Notes under the pieces: generated by a model
The model's input: the letters and a program-made list of their open reading frames with translations, nothing else
The model's database searches: none
Told to the model about the DNA's origin: nothing
NCBI RefSeq assembly: GCF_000006405.1
Contig: NW_003206847.1
Coordinates: forward strand, 640,116-665,268
Length of the DNA stretch: 25,153 nt
Source of the DNA: Perkinsus marinus ATCC 50983
Lineage: Eukaryota; Perkinsozoa; Perkinsida; Perkinsidae
Reading direction: 5' to 3'
Program-made: the position numbers and the translations under genes
In this document: piece after piece, positions 1 to 9,924 of the stretch
How positions within the stretch are numbered: position 1 is the stretch's first letter
Layout: every line of letters starts with the position of its first letter

Positions 1-27
1 TTTCCTTCTTTTCATGTCTGCATCTGA

Positions 28-315
28 AAGAACTTCGCAGTCATTCCTCTCCCTAGACTGTGGCCGAATCTGCTCCGTCCGCGTTTCTTCGATGTTTTGC
101 TATCTCCGCTACTCTCTGCCGGTACACTTCTTCCTTCGCAGCTGTCTTCTCTCAGTACATCTGCTGGAAAATGCCTCATCTGCGACAGCAATCTCTCTGT
201 TACAGAGAGACTTCACCGGCAAATATCCGAGGTGAGCGAGGAGAGCGACCAAGCCTCGGATGGCAAAACGACGCCGTGTTCCCGTCCTGGACGGGAACCC
301 GGCGTCAAACTTTAA
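28..315 (+). CDS. possible 3'-terminal exon of a gene starting left of the window
   Basis: This open frame runs from the left edge region to a stop at 313-315. The first part is pyrimidine-rich and probably intronic; acceptors ending at about 141 or 155 would start the true exon. The translated tail includes AGKCLICDSNLSVTERLHR and an acidic/serine stretch (SEVSEESDQASDGK), which looks like protein-coding composition. The last codons (TPCSRPGREPG) lie inside a strong 37-base inverted repeat at 270-306. No family is recognised. A CxxC pair (CLIC) is visible but is too little to assign a domain. The opposite-strand frame over the same bases is less protein-like. This is a tentative call. Confidence 0.3.
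   Translation, partial: KNFAVIPLPRLWPNLLRPRFFDVLLSPLLSAGTLLPSQLSSLSTSAGKCLICDSNLSVTERLHRQISEVSEESDQASDGKTTPCSRPGREPGVKL
270..306. repeat. near-perfect 18-bp inverted repeat
   Basis: The arms 270-287 and 289-306 are complementary at 17 of 18 positions around a single central base (288). The inner 10 bp are perfect. It overlaps the end of the tentative terminal exon and lies just upstream of its stop, so the RNA would form a long GC-rich hairpin there. Confidence 0.85.
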
Positions 316-635
316 GACTTGAAGGTACTGTCTTTGGTCTCGCAAAATCCCAGCAACCTCTGTCCAACCTCACCCACATCCAATTCATAATAACCTATGA
401 TCACTGCAAGGCGTTTTTTTGGTGACCAGGTCTGTCGACAAGTCGAGATTAATATAATGAACAGAACTGCGGGACCCCTTATCGCTGAGGGAGCTGCGCG
501 CTACTATCGTCGCGGCATCTAGAATCTCACACGAATAGCCGGGGGAGGCTCCAGCCTGGAGCGCCAGGAAGTGCCAGGCTCGGCATCATATCTCATGAAA
601 CTTTCATGATGAAAGCTTCTGTTATCCTGTCAACA
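316..635. other. no supported gene
   Basis: No coherent exon is seen on either strand. Around 541-590 the sequence is rich in short inverted repeats of a CCAGG/CCTGG core, and is otherwise featureless. Confidence 0.4.
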
Positions 636-1246
636 TTACTTTGAGCAGTACCAATACGCAGGCACAACAACGCGGCGTGAATCAGTATCATAGGCCTCTG
701 TAGGGGTGGCCTCGCCATAGTCTGAGCCATTCTCTTCGCCAAAGTGGTCGTGCGAGAAATATGGGCATCCGTTTTCACGTGAGACGAAGAGCATCCAACT
801 CCAAACGGACTTTGGCCTTACACTCGCATAAGGCCACAACTTCTTGGTCTTCACTCCCCTAGACTATAATGAATCTCAACTCTGGAATCCAGAGTTTGGA
901 TGCAAGATCTGCCATTTGCGGAGTTGTAACCGGCGACCTTCGACGTCGAGAAGTCCCTTGGCTCTGCGTTTCTTATCGGTTGGAGTGAGAACTCCACCCG
1001 CGCCGGCATCGCGCGCTGCTAGCCGTTGAATTCGGCCTTTTGGACGACGCTGTCTGATTGTAACCTGGCCAGTCGATGGGACTCTATCAGAAGCTACTCA
1101 TGGTTGGATCACCACGCGCGCTAGGTACCGACTCCCATGAGGAAATTTGGTAAGGCGCTTGTGACCGACACCATTGCTGGAGCCGTCGTCGCCGATGATA
1201 TGCTCATGCTCTGTCTTGCTGATAATCGCCGCTCAAATTGAGCCAT
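636..1246 (-). CDS. uncharacterised small basic protein (possibly two genes)
   Basis: The start ATG is at 1246-1244. Exon 1 (1246-1129) encodes a Ser/Ala-rich N-terminus beginning MAQFERRLSARQ. A 35-nt intron (GTACCT...GTAG) leads in phase to exon 2 (1093-876), a basic segment with RRPKGRIQRLAARDAG and GLLDVEGRRLQLRKW, which can end at a stop at 878-876, giving 111 aa. Downstream on the same strand, two more exon-like segments (858-822 and 721-636) join in phase 1 through a GTAAGG...CTCAG intron and end in VVVPAYWYCSK then a stop. I could not find a phase-compatible donor linking the two pairs, so these may be one gene or two. No domain is recognised. The exon 2 terminus contains an 8-bp hairpin (878-896). 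Confidence 0.45.
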
Positions 1247-1303
1247 GAGCAAATTAACCTTTTTCAAATTAGCGAGGTTCAAATTGAGCCTTGCTATTGA
1301 GCC
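1231..1303. repeat. short repeats of TCAAATTGAGCC around a start codon
   Basis: The 12-mer TCAAATTGAGCC occurs at about 1233 and 1279, with partial copies (TTTCAAATTAGC, TATTGAGCC) between and after. One copy overlaps the start codon of the minus-strand gene at 1246. It could be a promoter-proximal repeat or simple local duplication. Confidence 0.5.
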
Positions 1304-1474
1304 ACTCAGTAGCTAGCTAAACCTCGTGCTAAGGGACAATGATGCTGTGCAAGTGTCTACGGAAGAAGCCTTCAGTGTGTCCCTTAGTTCCCTGCATTTT
1401 CTCACTTCTCTCAACTCAATGACAATTGTCGTAAGCGATTGTCGTAACATCTTGTTTCATGACAGACATCCAAA

Positions 1475-2110
1475 TTACATGTAATCCTCGTCATCCTCCT
1501 CTTTCTCGGCCAAAGAGATCCACCAAGAACCCGGGGTGGAGCTGGTGTGGGCCTGGAAGTGATCACAGAGTTGCGCATAGAACCGCGAGAACACAGTAGG
1601 AGCCTTCATAGCCGCATGGATCTGCTGAACAGCAGCGTAGCAATTCGGTCGTTTTGCTACCGTGATACGGTACTGAGCCAAAGGGTTGCCACCGCTTGAT
1701 TTGTCAGGGAAATGTCGGCTGAGGCAAACATAAACCCCACACTGCGTCACCCACGCCGTGTTCAGGAGGTATGCTTACTTTAGGTAAGTCCTTTTTGAGC
1801 ATTCAATGGATTTAGTGTTGATAGTCCCAGAGCTGTTATCGACTCGGAAGTACCAATGCACGTCCCTTAGGCGGGTGGGATAATCCTCACAGTTCATATC
1901 GTAGCTTAACTCGCATGTATCGCCGTATGTATACACGTTGGCACATGCCATCTGCAGAGAGCTCATGGCGAAGTCGACCCGTTACGGTAGTTCACTTACA
2001 TCCAAAGATGTATTGGTCTCTAGCTGAGCCGACTCCTTAGATGTTCGTAGAGCACAGGCTGTGAAAATACAGGCCGCGAAGTGGAAGATAATCCTTGACA
2101 TGTTGACCAT
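1475..2110 (-). CDS. small secreted Cys-containing protein (family member A)
   Basis: There are three exons: 2110-2000, 1951-1779 and 1718-1475. All junctions are GT-AG and in phase (phase 0, then phase 2), giving 175 aa. The N-terminus (MVNMSRIIFHFAACIFTACA) is a good signal peptide; an in-frame ATG at 2101 is an alternative start. The mature part has six cysteines, then a basic/aromatic C-terminal half and an acidic tail (EKEEDDEDYM). Two features recur in the genes at 3318-3955 and 17288-18157: the motif CYAAVQQIH, then FYAQLCDHF near the C-terminus, and a phase-2 intron shortly after an ECxxxxxY-like segment. No known domain is recognised. It is probably secreted or a surface protein. The three genes look like divergent paralogues. 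Confidence 0.72.
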
Positions 2111-2527
2111 AGAGCATGGAAATATCATATTTGATCGTTGCCCGAGACGAGCGAAGCAAGGGGGACGCGCCCGTAATGATGCTCTGAGCCTACGATGTTG
2201 GCCCCAGTAAACTCTGATATCAATTGTAGTTGCTCGTGGATTGGAAATTACTATCTATTCAGGGGGCATCATTTGCTGCGTTGCTAACCTTCTTAACCGT
2301 GGCCGCAAATCCCGGTATCCACGAACTAGCTAGATTCATCAACCCTCAACCATTCCCTCCGCGGCCTCGATATTGTAATAGGCTGATAATCGGAAGATAT
2401 TTGAGTTCGCTCACGAGCTAGCTACGTCGAGCGAGCTTGAACTGGTTAGCTGCCAGGAGGCCGACAAGTAGCATGAACTTATTCCCATCTCTTAGCCGGT
2501 CTATCATAACCACACCTGTGCTGTCCA
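2111..2527. other. no confidently supported gene; one hydrophobic plus-strand frame
   Basis: A plus-strand frame at about 2272-2380 encodes a hydrophobic stretch (ASFAALLTFLTVAANPG) followed by a Pro-rich segment. It follows a CTATTCAG acceptor-like site and could be the second exon of a secreted protein. No start codon or downstream exon could be joined, so it is not called as a gene. Confidence 0.3.
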
Positions 2528-2674
2528 TTAGGTGTCACGGATCCGCGATGTAGATACACCCTTGGTGGGTGGATTCAGATGAACATCGCCCCGCATCGTT
2601 GCGACGGTCAGAGCCATTCCATATGGCTCCTCTTCCTCTATTGATGAGCCCGTGCTTTTCTGCTGTCCATTGAC
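2528..2674 (-). CDS. possible terminal exon of an unrecognised gene
   Basis: A 49-codon frame follows an ATACCAG acceptor and ends at a stop. It is acidic then mixed (STGSSIEEEEPYGMALTVA, RGDVHLNPPTKG), which looks coding. Candidate upstream minus-strand exons between 2750 and 2960, including a segment with a TACTAAT branch-point-like motif, could not be joined unambiguously. No family is recognised. Confidence 0.3.
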   Translation of the reverse strand, partial: VNGQQKSTGSSIEEEEPYGMALTVATMRGDVHLNPPTKGVSTSRIRDT

Positions 2675-3226
2675 CTGGTATCGCGTTATGTGAACGATGA
2701 TGGAGAAGCGATTGGATGTTGGAGAATATGCGTTTCATCACTGATCAAAATATGACTCAACCAATGATTCGGTTCACTGAAGGGACTTATCCTCCCTTCA
2801 CATTTCCTAAAGATGACTGACCGCCCCCTACATTTAATTAGTATCCGGTCTTACTTATCGGAAGAGGACGTACATACTGCGCGTGGTGGACTGCCGGCAA
2901 AACACTTTAGAGGCTGTACACCATCATAATGTCTGGCACTGTTACTCAATGCAGTCATAGTCCGTATCATGTTAGATCGTCGCGGTAGGGTTCGTTGATT
3001 TCATTTCTCTTATGTAGTAGCATATTCTCCTTGACCAAGTTGAAGAGGCCTTTTCAAGACTCAAGTTGAATTACAGTCACACTCCTATTGTAACGCCATC
3101 TCGTTTATCGTGATCCCCCGTTCATTGATAGGTGATCTTTCCCTCCCTGTGAGCGTTTGAGTGGAGTAATCATATTTTTCGATACACAATATGTTCGGTG
3201 CTTGAAGTCAAGACAAACCTAGCTTG

Positions 3227-3227
3227 C

Positions 3228-3270
<43 letters not shown>
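3227..3270. repeat. (CAA)n microsatellite
   Basis: About 14 uninterrupted CAA/AAC units lie about 50 bp downstream of the stop of the minus-strand gene at 3318-3955. In one plus frame this gives a poly-Asn run, which is not taken as coding. Confidence 0.95.
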
Positions 3271-3317
3271 TGAACATGGTGTCGACATACATCGATGAGA
3301 GAGATGAGCATACCTCG

Positions 3318-3955
3318 TCATGTTATGGTCGATCCGAGGCGACGAGTATCAAACAGAGTGCACAGGTCGGCGAGCAAAGCATTGTAATCATACAAACTCT
3401 CCGCCTTACTATGCCCAGCGATAATCAATTGTTGATGTAACTCGTCAACCACAACGTGGCATTCATCCGGATCTCTTCTAGGGGCTAGGATACCTCCCGC
3501 AGGGAGTACACGTCTCCGAATATTGATGCTGAGTTTTAGCAGTGGATCGTCGACCCACGTGTTAACGGTATGATCATGATGGTCGCTGACATGTAGCTGA
3601 TAGGATGGGTCGACGCTGACAATGAACGTGGATTACGAGCGCCGTTATTAAGAACAAGAAGTACGACCTACCGAGTGTAGGCGATGGGCCCACATTCTAA
3701 GTGGATCGTGCTTAACCGTCCTTGCTCCAGGATGGTGAAGCCCCAGGAGGCCAACAACTTGCTATTGTTGATGCTACTTACTACCATCCAGCAGTCGTCC
3801 GTGTGGGAGGGTAGGAAACTCGCGGCTTCCCTCAGTAGTGGTTTATCATTCTTGTTGGGCTCACTGATTGGTGGTAGCTTGGCTTTAGATTGATTGTGCC
3901 CGGCTAAGCTCAGAGAACATCGGGAGAGTAGGATTAACGATGGTAAAAGGAACAT
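3318..3955 (-). CDS. small secreted protein (family member B)
   Basis: There are two exons, 3955-3672 and 3615-3318, joined by a 56-nt GTAGGT...GTCAG intron in phase 2, giving 193 aa. The N-terminus (MFLLPSLILLSRCSLSLAG) is a clear signal peptide. The first half contains a DDCW cysteine, alternating hydrophobic strands and an ...STIHLECGPIAYTR end immediately before the intron. That matches the position and phase of the equivalent intron in the genes at 1475 and 17288. The C-terminal half carries CHVVVDELH and then YNALLADLCTLF, aligning with CYAAVQQIH/FYAQLCDHF of member A. An N-glycosylation sequon (NNS) is present. The biochemical function is unknown. Confidence 0.75.
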
Positions 3956-4080
3956 GAGATATGGGAAAGCGCAGGGGGAAATGTCATTCTGCGCTTAGTC
4001 GTTGAGGAAATGCAAGATTGTGTAAGCGTGCAAGACGTCACGTCTCATGGAGAATTGTCAATGCTCATCGACCGCGTAAG

Positions 4081-5274
4081 ATGTCGATTCCTCCAACGTC
4101 GTATCCGTTGCTTACTGGCTTGTTATCGATTCGAAAGGCCCCCAAGTGGTCTATGAAGGTAGTATCGGGAGGGAGGGTGGAATCTCTCGAGTAGATCCAA
4201 GAGAATAAGGAATAGGTTGGGTTGATCGCTACAGCTCGGGCAAGTGTTGTCTTGGCTCAGAGTCGAGGTCCGTCGTCTCTGATGAATTCTGAGGCCGTCA
4301 AGGTGCCAGGTCCTGGTGCATATGCGAGTGATAACGCGACCGTTGATGCCAGCAAGTGCCATAAATACACTCTCGTGGCACAGCAGGAGGAGAATGGGCT
4401 TATCAGATACCCCACATCACCACGATTCGCTTTCGGTACGGCTCCTCGGGATCAGGTGACCTGCAAGAAATTGGGCACTACCATACCTGGTCCGGGAGCC
4501 TACACTCCCAGAGACGTTGAGCTACCATCGGCTACACGGTAATGAAAAATTGTTACGGTATTATTCCCCGCCCCACTAGTCGACTAGATGTGCATTTGGT
4601 CGGTCGAATCGGACATCTATCGCTGATAAGACGAATGATTCCCCCGGGCCAGGATCGTACAGTCTGAGTCGCTCCCTAGGAGGACCGAGGTACGGCCCTT
4701 CGATACTCGTGCCTGACGCGGTTATTGTTGCTCTCAGCTACTCCACTGGATCTAGACGGGATGGTCCCCGGTCCACTCGGCCAAGGGAGCCGGGGCCTGG
4801 CCAGTAGGGCTCTTGTGAGGTCAATGCAATACGACAGTTGACGAGTAGATACGCGTCTCCGACAGCCTCAGCTGTATCCGGCCATGAGGCTGCACCGAGC
4901 TGGGGATTTGGCACTTCACAGAGGTATCACCACCATCCCACGAGAACAGTCATGACCCGTTACAGGCCTCCTATTGGTTCCTCGGGGTTTACATCCGCCC
5001 GTCGTACTGAGGCAGACTCATCACGAGGGCCAGGTCCGGGTACATATGAGGCGGGCAGCTGTATCGGACCTAAGACAAGTAGTGATGCTACTCCTTGTGA
5101 TGGCATCCCCTTGTGATACAAAGGTTCGAGTGCACCACGGTTCACCATGCGGCAACGACGGAGGTCATCGAAAAAAAGGTAACGCTGCGTTGCTAGAGCT
5201 AAGAGGATGTTCACTTGCCAGATCCTAGCCCGGGCCCTGGAGCTCATGGGGGTGCTTACACCCAGTTTGGGTGA
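4081..5274 (+). CDS. SHIPPO/STPGR-repeat (sperm-tail PG-rich) axonemal protein
   Basis: There are eight exons: 4081-4158, 4261-4538, 4588-4689, 4738-4803, 4846-4923, 4966-5078, 5124-5178 and 5222-5274. The first intron is 102 nt and the rest are 42-49 nt. The protein is about 274 aa, starting MSIPPTSYPLLTG. Repeats of the sperm-tail PG-rich type are plain: APKWSMK...VPGPGAY, TIPGPGAYTP, SPGPGSY, PREPGPG, APSWGFGTSQR...GPGPGTY, SAPRFTMRQRRR...PSPGPGAHGGAY. Such proteins bind axonemal or cortical microtubules, so a flagellate life stage is inferred. The last junction (5178/5222) is one base out of phase when both repeats are kept in frame. Exon 7 ends in an A7 run, so a homopolymer length error, an unseen splice site or a real frameshift are all possible. 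The 4803/4846 junction is also soft: it replaces the expected GPGxY tyrosine. Confidence 0.82.
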
Positions 5275-5466
5275 GGGCGATAATTATTCGAGTCTACATT
5301 TGTCATTGGCAGATACTGATTGTTATGGAGTTCTTCTTGTTGTTGTTTCATGAGAGTATATTTAGGTGGTGTAATTATGATGATCGTCATGATGGTGGCA
5401 ATGCATTGTTGAGCTCAATGGGGGAGGGGGTCGGGTTCGCGGTTCTATGGGCAGTTACTTCACCAA
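5275..5466. other. intergenic spacer
   Basis: No exon is supported. The interval contains G-rich and T-rich tracts and separates two same-strand genes. Confidence 0.4.
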
Positions 5467-8400
5467 ATGCGCTACTACTACGACACCTCTCAATCCCATC
5501 GGCCTAATGGGCACGATGAGGGAGATGATACCTCTGAGAATTACACGCGGATATTGTTTGCATACCTAAGTAGATGTGGCGTTGGTCGATCGGCATTAGA
5601 AGCTGACGTCGCTGAAGTCCCCGAAGGAGGTAGTAGTAGTAGTAGGGTGAATGGTAGCGTGCTATGATGACAGTGTAGATTGTCATCGGTTGAAATTAAA
5701 GTGTTATCCACTGGACGAGTACTGCGAAGGAGAGGGGTCGTCGGAATTGAAGGCATTCCAAGATGCGGCCAGAAAGGTGCTCGATGTCCTTGATAGGAAA
5801 CAACTGTTGGAGGCCAGGTAGTGCAATGGTGGACAACTTGAGCGACCTTTCTTCCGTGGTGGAGATCTGGAGTTCGATCCCTGCATGTTGTATTTTTCAG
5901 GGGCCGGCGTCTTAACCTGATGTTGCGGAAGTATGGAGGTGATGATGCGGTGGTGACTAATGGGGGCAGCAACCTGAAAGATGTACCGCTTCCTCGGACA
6001 CCTGATCTAGATCGTTATGATGGTAGTTGTTTGAAAAGTCTAAGGATGTGGGCAGCCCTTTTTACACTCTATTGGAGGACGCAGCGGAGGATGAGGCGAA
6101 ACTGAATGGTGATGACTATAGTGCCTGAATGGAGAAGTTGCCAATCTTGGTCTTGGCAGTTGCCAGCTCCCTGGTGTTACAGTCCTTGATGGCATCCCCC
6201 ACTGCAGAGAGCCTCTATGAGGATGCGACTGCCTTTCTGAGGAAGTAAGTGACAGTATGGTTGGGGAAGTTTCACGCGTGGGTTCGATTCCCAGCAATAC
6301 CTATCCTTATTTCCAGATTGGGTGGGTCCTTGCCTGCTTGGGTGATGATTGACAAGCCCCCTGTGTACCTGCTTGGAGCTGTCCATTGGTGCCTTCTAGC
6401 CGTCGTCACTGGCCAAGTAAGTGCATTACACTAATTTGTGGGGCAATGTATGGGTTACTGTGTAGCAGTATTTGACGGTGCTCAATCAGGTAGACGAGGT
6501 AGTGCCACAGACCCAGGAGGTTATCATGCCATGTTTATTGGCACTTGAGCATGTGTAAGCGTAAAGCCTTTGGCGACTGCTAAGACTGAAGTAGGTATCT
6601 TTCTTGGGCTCCCGAATATCCAGGATTATCTCAATTCTGTTCGGAGCTTATACGATACATGCTTGTGACCAGAAAAGCCCCTATGATTGCGAAAACAAGG
6701 TAGTAGTGCGAGCGGAGCGAAGCAACTTGTTTTGTATTCTTCCACTCACAGATTAGAGTGCTACGAACTACAAAGTCTTGCATCGGAGGCTGCTAGAGAC
6801 ATGGCTCTACCCTATAGGCATTCTTCATGTAATAGGAGAAGGAGTACAGCGGAGCGAAGCCGAGATTACTCTGCCGTTTTTGCAGGTACTCATGCGGAGG
6901 ATGCTAATAATGAGTTGGAGTATATAGCAGAGTTGATGTTCCCGCCTTCTGAGAGGATCGACTGGCTTCATAAACAGTTCGAAGAGGTCAATGAGATTGT
7001 AGGGTGTTATCGACAAGTTGTGGCCGATTTATGGTTTTTCTATCAGTTATTGAGCTCGCCATTGGGAGTTGAAGGTAGAGTATATGGCAGTCTTGTGAAT
7101 GGCTTCCCGACGGCACATAGTGATATAGATGTTGCTGTTGAATTAAGAGATGATGTTAAAGAGGAACTACTGTAATATTGGCTCAGGGCCCTGGTTTGGT
7201 GTCTGCCTAGGAGTATAAACTGCTGGGCTGTGGGGCAAGTCACACGCATGTATTGGTCAGCAGATCCAAGCAGCTTGACGCGGATGGTGAGGATGGTGGT
7301 TGTAGTGATAAGGAGGAGAACGAGAATAATCAAGAAGTATTGACGGAGAAGGCAAAGGATCGTAAGGCAACCATAGCAGCTATTGAGCTACTAGGGGAAG
7401 AGTTTGATAAACGAGGGTAGGTGTAGTTGGGTCGTTGTTGGTGTAGGGTGTAGTTCATGTATGGACAGGTATGCTGTTAACGAAGTTGTTACGGCTCGTG
7501 TACCGATATTGTTATTAGTGAAGGAAGTTACAGGTAGTAGTGCCGCCGCGTCGTTGGTTGAGGGGGATTAACGTCGTAATGATGATAAGGTCCTGATGGT
7601 GAGAAGGAAAAGGTCGAATTCAATATATCATTTGATCACGAGATAACACTATATAATTCAAGGCTGCTTAGATGCTATTCCATGCTGAGGCCAGAGGTAG
7701 TGCCTGCCGTGGCCCATTAGGGGGATGTATTCTACAGGTGCGGACGTTGGTAGTCCTAGTGAAGCACTGGGCCAAGACCAGGGATGTTAATGATGCCTGC
7801 AATGGCACCTTATCTAGTTACAGGTGAGCCTGTAGCTCAATGAGCTTTCCGCTCTTGTCGGCGGCAGCATAGGTTCGCCTCAGTGGTTTTGTCGCTTCAG
7901 TTATGCTCTGCTGGTCATATTTTTTCTCCAGCAGAAGGGTATATTACCATCCTTACAGGATCCTCGCTGCTTTCGTGATGTCAAGTCAGACTGGATAGTC
8001 GACAGGTAGAATTCGTGCTTGCGTACCAGCAGGTCCCTGGTTCAATTCTCTGTGACGTGATTGTCGACACTGCTCAGATACGTCGATTCACACGAACATC
8101 ATGTATATTTTTTCGATTGGTTGTCGACTGGAGTGACTGACCCTCAGGAAGCCCTCAATCGATTTTTCCTCCCCGAATATGCTCAAAAGTAAAAAGGTGA
8201 ATGCCGGATGCGGGGATCGATCCCGGCATCTCAGATCCGTGCCTAGCATTGCAGTGCTGCTATTCGAGTTCTTCGAATTTTACGCGGAAGTTTTCCCAAG
8301 CTACGAGTCCATTGTCGACATCCGAACTATCGGCCCACCAATGTCGAAGGAGGAGTACTTCAAGTCAGAGCTGGCCAAGATTTTGAAGCGAGTAGAGGCC

Positions 8401-9924
8401 AAGAGTAATAACCTCAATCGAAGGCCCGAGGGTAGCATGGATTGGGCAGGTTCTAACTATGGTGACAGTGATGGTGACGGACCTCACCCACCCACTATTG
8501 ATGCTGTTATGAGCCTAAGGCGTCGTCGGACATGGCTGGCTATAGCGGATCCTTTCGAGAATCTTAGACTCCTCGGTGTTAGTGCCAGGGGCATGGAGAG
8601 GACCATGTTGGAGATGAGGGCGGCTTTGGCTGTAATACGAAGGCTTCACTATGTGGCTGGTTGATGGGGCTCCTTGTCATTTTTCAGCTGCTCAATCATC
8701 CAGATCCGAAGGTTGATTCGATCGAACGGCTGTTCTCGTCGCATAAGGTTCGCAGAGGAATGAGGGAGTTTGGCCATCCACGGAAGGCCATTGATAAGGC
8801 CGCCCACAATTGGGGGACCTATCACGACAATAGCGTGGAAGGCATTAGGACTAGGTGATACATAGTCGAGTCGTCAGAGGCATTGGTTCGCACGCTGAAG
8901 GTCTGTGGTTCGATCCCTCCTCGTTCAGTTACATTTATTATAATTCTAGCGAGTCTGCCGAAGCATTCTGCCGCAATCCCGAGCTTGATGATGCCGCTAC
9001 GTGGGCGGCGGTGAATAGGGCGTGGACTTGGGCTACTCATGGGGTCCCATCGAGCCATGCTATGTTGAGGTCAGTGAACTCAGGGGATGTCATATTACCA
9101 CCCTATCTTACTAGGTTTGATGTATTCTGCTGTCTTACCATGCTGGAAGGAGTCAGTGTTACGTCAACAGAGTGCGTAGAAGCATTGCCGGGCCATAGAC
9201 TCGTCCGTTCTAATGGCCAGGCTGATGATGATGAGGTAGAAGCAGTAGGGCATCACTACAGGGACTGTTATGGTTTTAGTCTGAAGACGAGTCGAATATG
9301 GAAGTGGTTTGTAATATGCCCCAGTTCCAACAGGCTTTGGCCAATGCTCGCACTATGCGGCGTAGTACCACTATCAACGATCAGCGTCGTTCAAAGCAGT
9401 TTACTAAGGATCAGCGTTATGCTCCTCATCGAACGTCTACCAACCAATTGCCTCCTGCTCCGCAATCTAGTACCGATCAACACGGTGCTCCCGACCTTCC
9501 CCCCCATAGTCGGCCCTCGCATCAGCAACCCGCAGCTCCCCGAGGGACCGGACATCATCAACCAAACGCTGACAAACGAGGTCCACATCAATCAACCAAT
9601 ACCAGTCGGGCCTCTGAACCTTCTAAAGGCCAACAAGGTCTTACTAAGTCGTCGAAAGGCGAAGCTGCTACCAAGGCTGCCTCTAACGATCGTTCAGCTG
9701 AATCGCTGAAGGACCAGGGCCCTGCCCAAACTTCCTCCTCTAAGCCACGTCGGGATCGCCGAGGGCGGAGAGACAGTTGGAGGGATACTCAATGGCTCCC
9801 TACACCACCGAAAGGGAGGAGGAGCCGGCAACGACATAGAGACGACGATCCGGACTACGATCGGCCGAAGCCTGTGAATGGTGATAAGCAGCAGCTATAC
9901 AAGCCAGGGAAGGCTACACCTTAG
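5467..9924 (+). CDS. non-canonical poly(A) polymerase / terminal uridylyltransferase-like nucleotidyltransferase
   Basis: Twenty exons join in phase throughout, giving about 1126 aa. The start is ATG 5467; the stop is 9922-9924. The Pol-beta nucleotidyltransferase core lies at about residues 368-460: the GS motif plus first two metal-binding Asp (YGSLVNGFPTAHSDIDVAVE, Asp382/384), then ARVPILLLVK. The central strand and helix (VEFNISFDHEITLYNSRLLR), VRTLVVLVKHWAK and GTLSSYSYALLVIFFLQ follow. A PAP-associated region has VLLFEFFEFYAEVFPSYES and IADPFENLRLL. The third catalytic Asp, expected in a DIS[FV] context, reads Asn (NISF). The roughly 300-residue N-terminus is helical and the last roughly 200 residues are basic and Gln/Pro-rich, probably RNA-binding or disordered. 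In this family the enzyme adds nucleotides to RNA 3' ends. Six of its introns carry tRNA-like sequence. An in-phase 45-nt segment (9067-9111) could be exon or intron. The exon-10/11 donor (GTTAAA) is weak. Confidence 0.9.
5818..5900 (+). other. intron carrying tRNA-like sequence (sense, T1)
   Basis: This 83-nt GT-AG intron of the nucleotidyltransferase is phase 2. It contains a variable-loop/T-arm-like block AGATCTGGAGTTCGATCC ending near 5880, followed by TATTTTTCAG. Confidence 0.8.
6245..6316 (+). other. intron carrying tRNA-like sequence (sense, T2)
   Basis: This 72-nt intron contains GTGGGTTCGATTCCCA (6279-6294), a T-arm with four paired bases around a TTCGATT loop and a consensus box B. 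It joins FLRK to LGGS in phase. Confidence 0.85.
6700..6885 (+). repeat. 12-base motif GCGGAGCGAAGC shared by two neighbouring introns
   Basis: The identical 12-mer lies in the introns at 6700-6751 (copy at 6712-6723) and 6829-6885 (copy at 6849-6860). The exon between the two introns (6752-6828) lacks it. A related GCGGAGCGATG occurs in the likely intron at about 10702. Confidence 0.75.
7824..7900 (+). other. intron carrying tRNA-like sequence (sense, T3)
   Basis: This 77-nt intron splits the SSYS motif. It contains a box-A/D-arm-like TGTAGCTCAATGAGC (7831-7845) and a degenerate box B AGGTTCGCCTC (7871-7881), in tRNA order and near-tRNA spacing. Confidence 0.82.
8006..8077 (+). other. intron carrying tRNA-like sequence (sense, T4)
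   Basis: This 72-nt intron begins GTAGAATTCG, which is tRNA-Gly-like D-arm sequence, so the splice donor lies within it. It continues to AGGTCCCTGGTTCAATTC (T-arm, ending about 8048). It is closely similar to the NADPH-oxidase intron at 12655-12783. Confidence 0.85.
8189..8246 (-). other. intron carrying antisense tRNA-like sequence (T5)
   Basis: This 58-nt intron joins YAQN to IAVLLFEF in phase. Its complement reads GCCGGGATCGATCCCCGC, a T-arm with four base pairs and a box-B-like loop, so the element lies opposite to the gene. Confidence 0.75.
8855..8928 (+). other. intron carrying tRNA-like sequence (sense, T6)
   Basis: This 74-nt intron has AAGGTCTGTGGTTCGATCCC ending at 8917. It is read-through-open in the upstream frame, so it is easily mistaken for exon. 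Confidence 0.8.

Noticed and set aside
3198-3440. Plus-strand Asn-repeat protein
   Set aside because: The poly-Asn comes from the (CAA)n microsatellite, and the frame overlaps the better-supported minus-strand secreted gene.
5541-5972. 143-codon minus-strand frame
   Set aside because: It is a shadow of the first exons of the nucleotidyltransferase, which join in phase on the plus strand.
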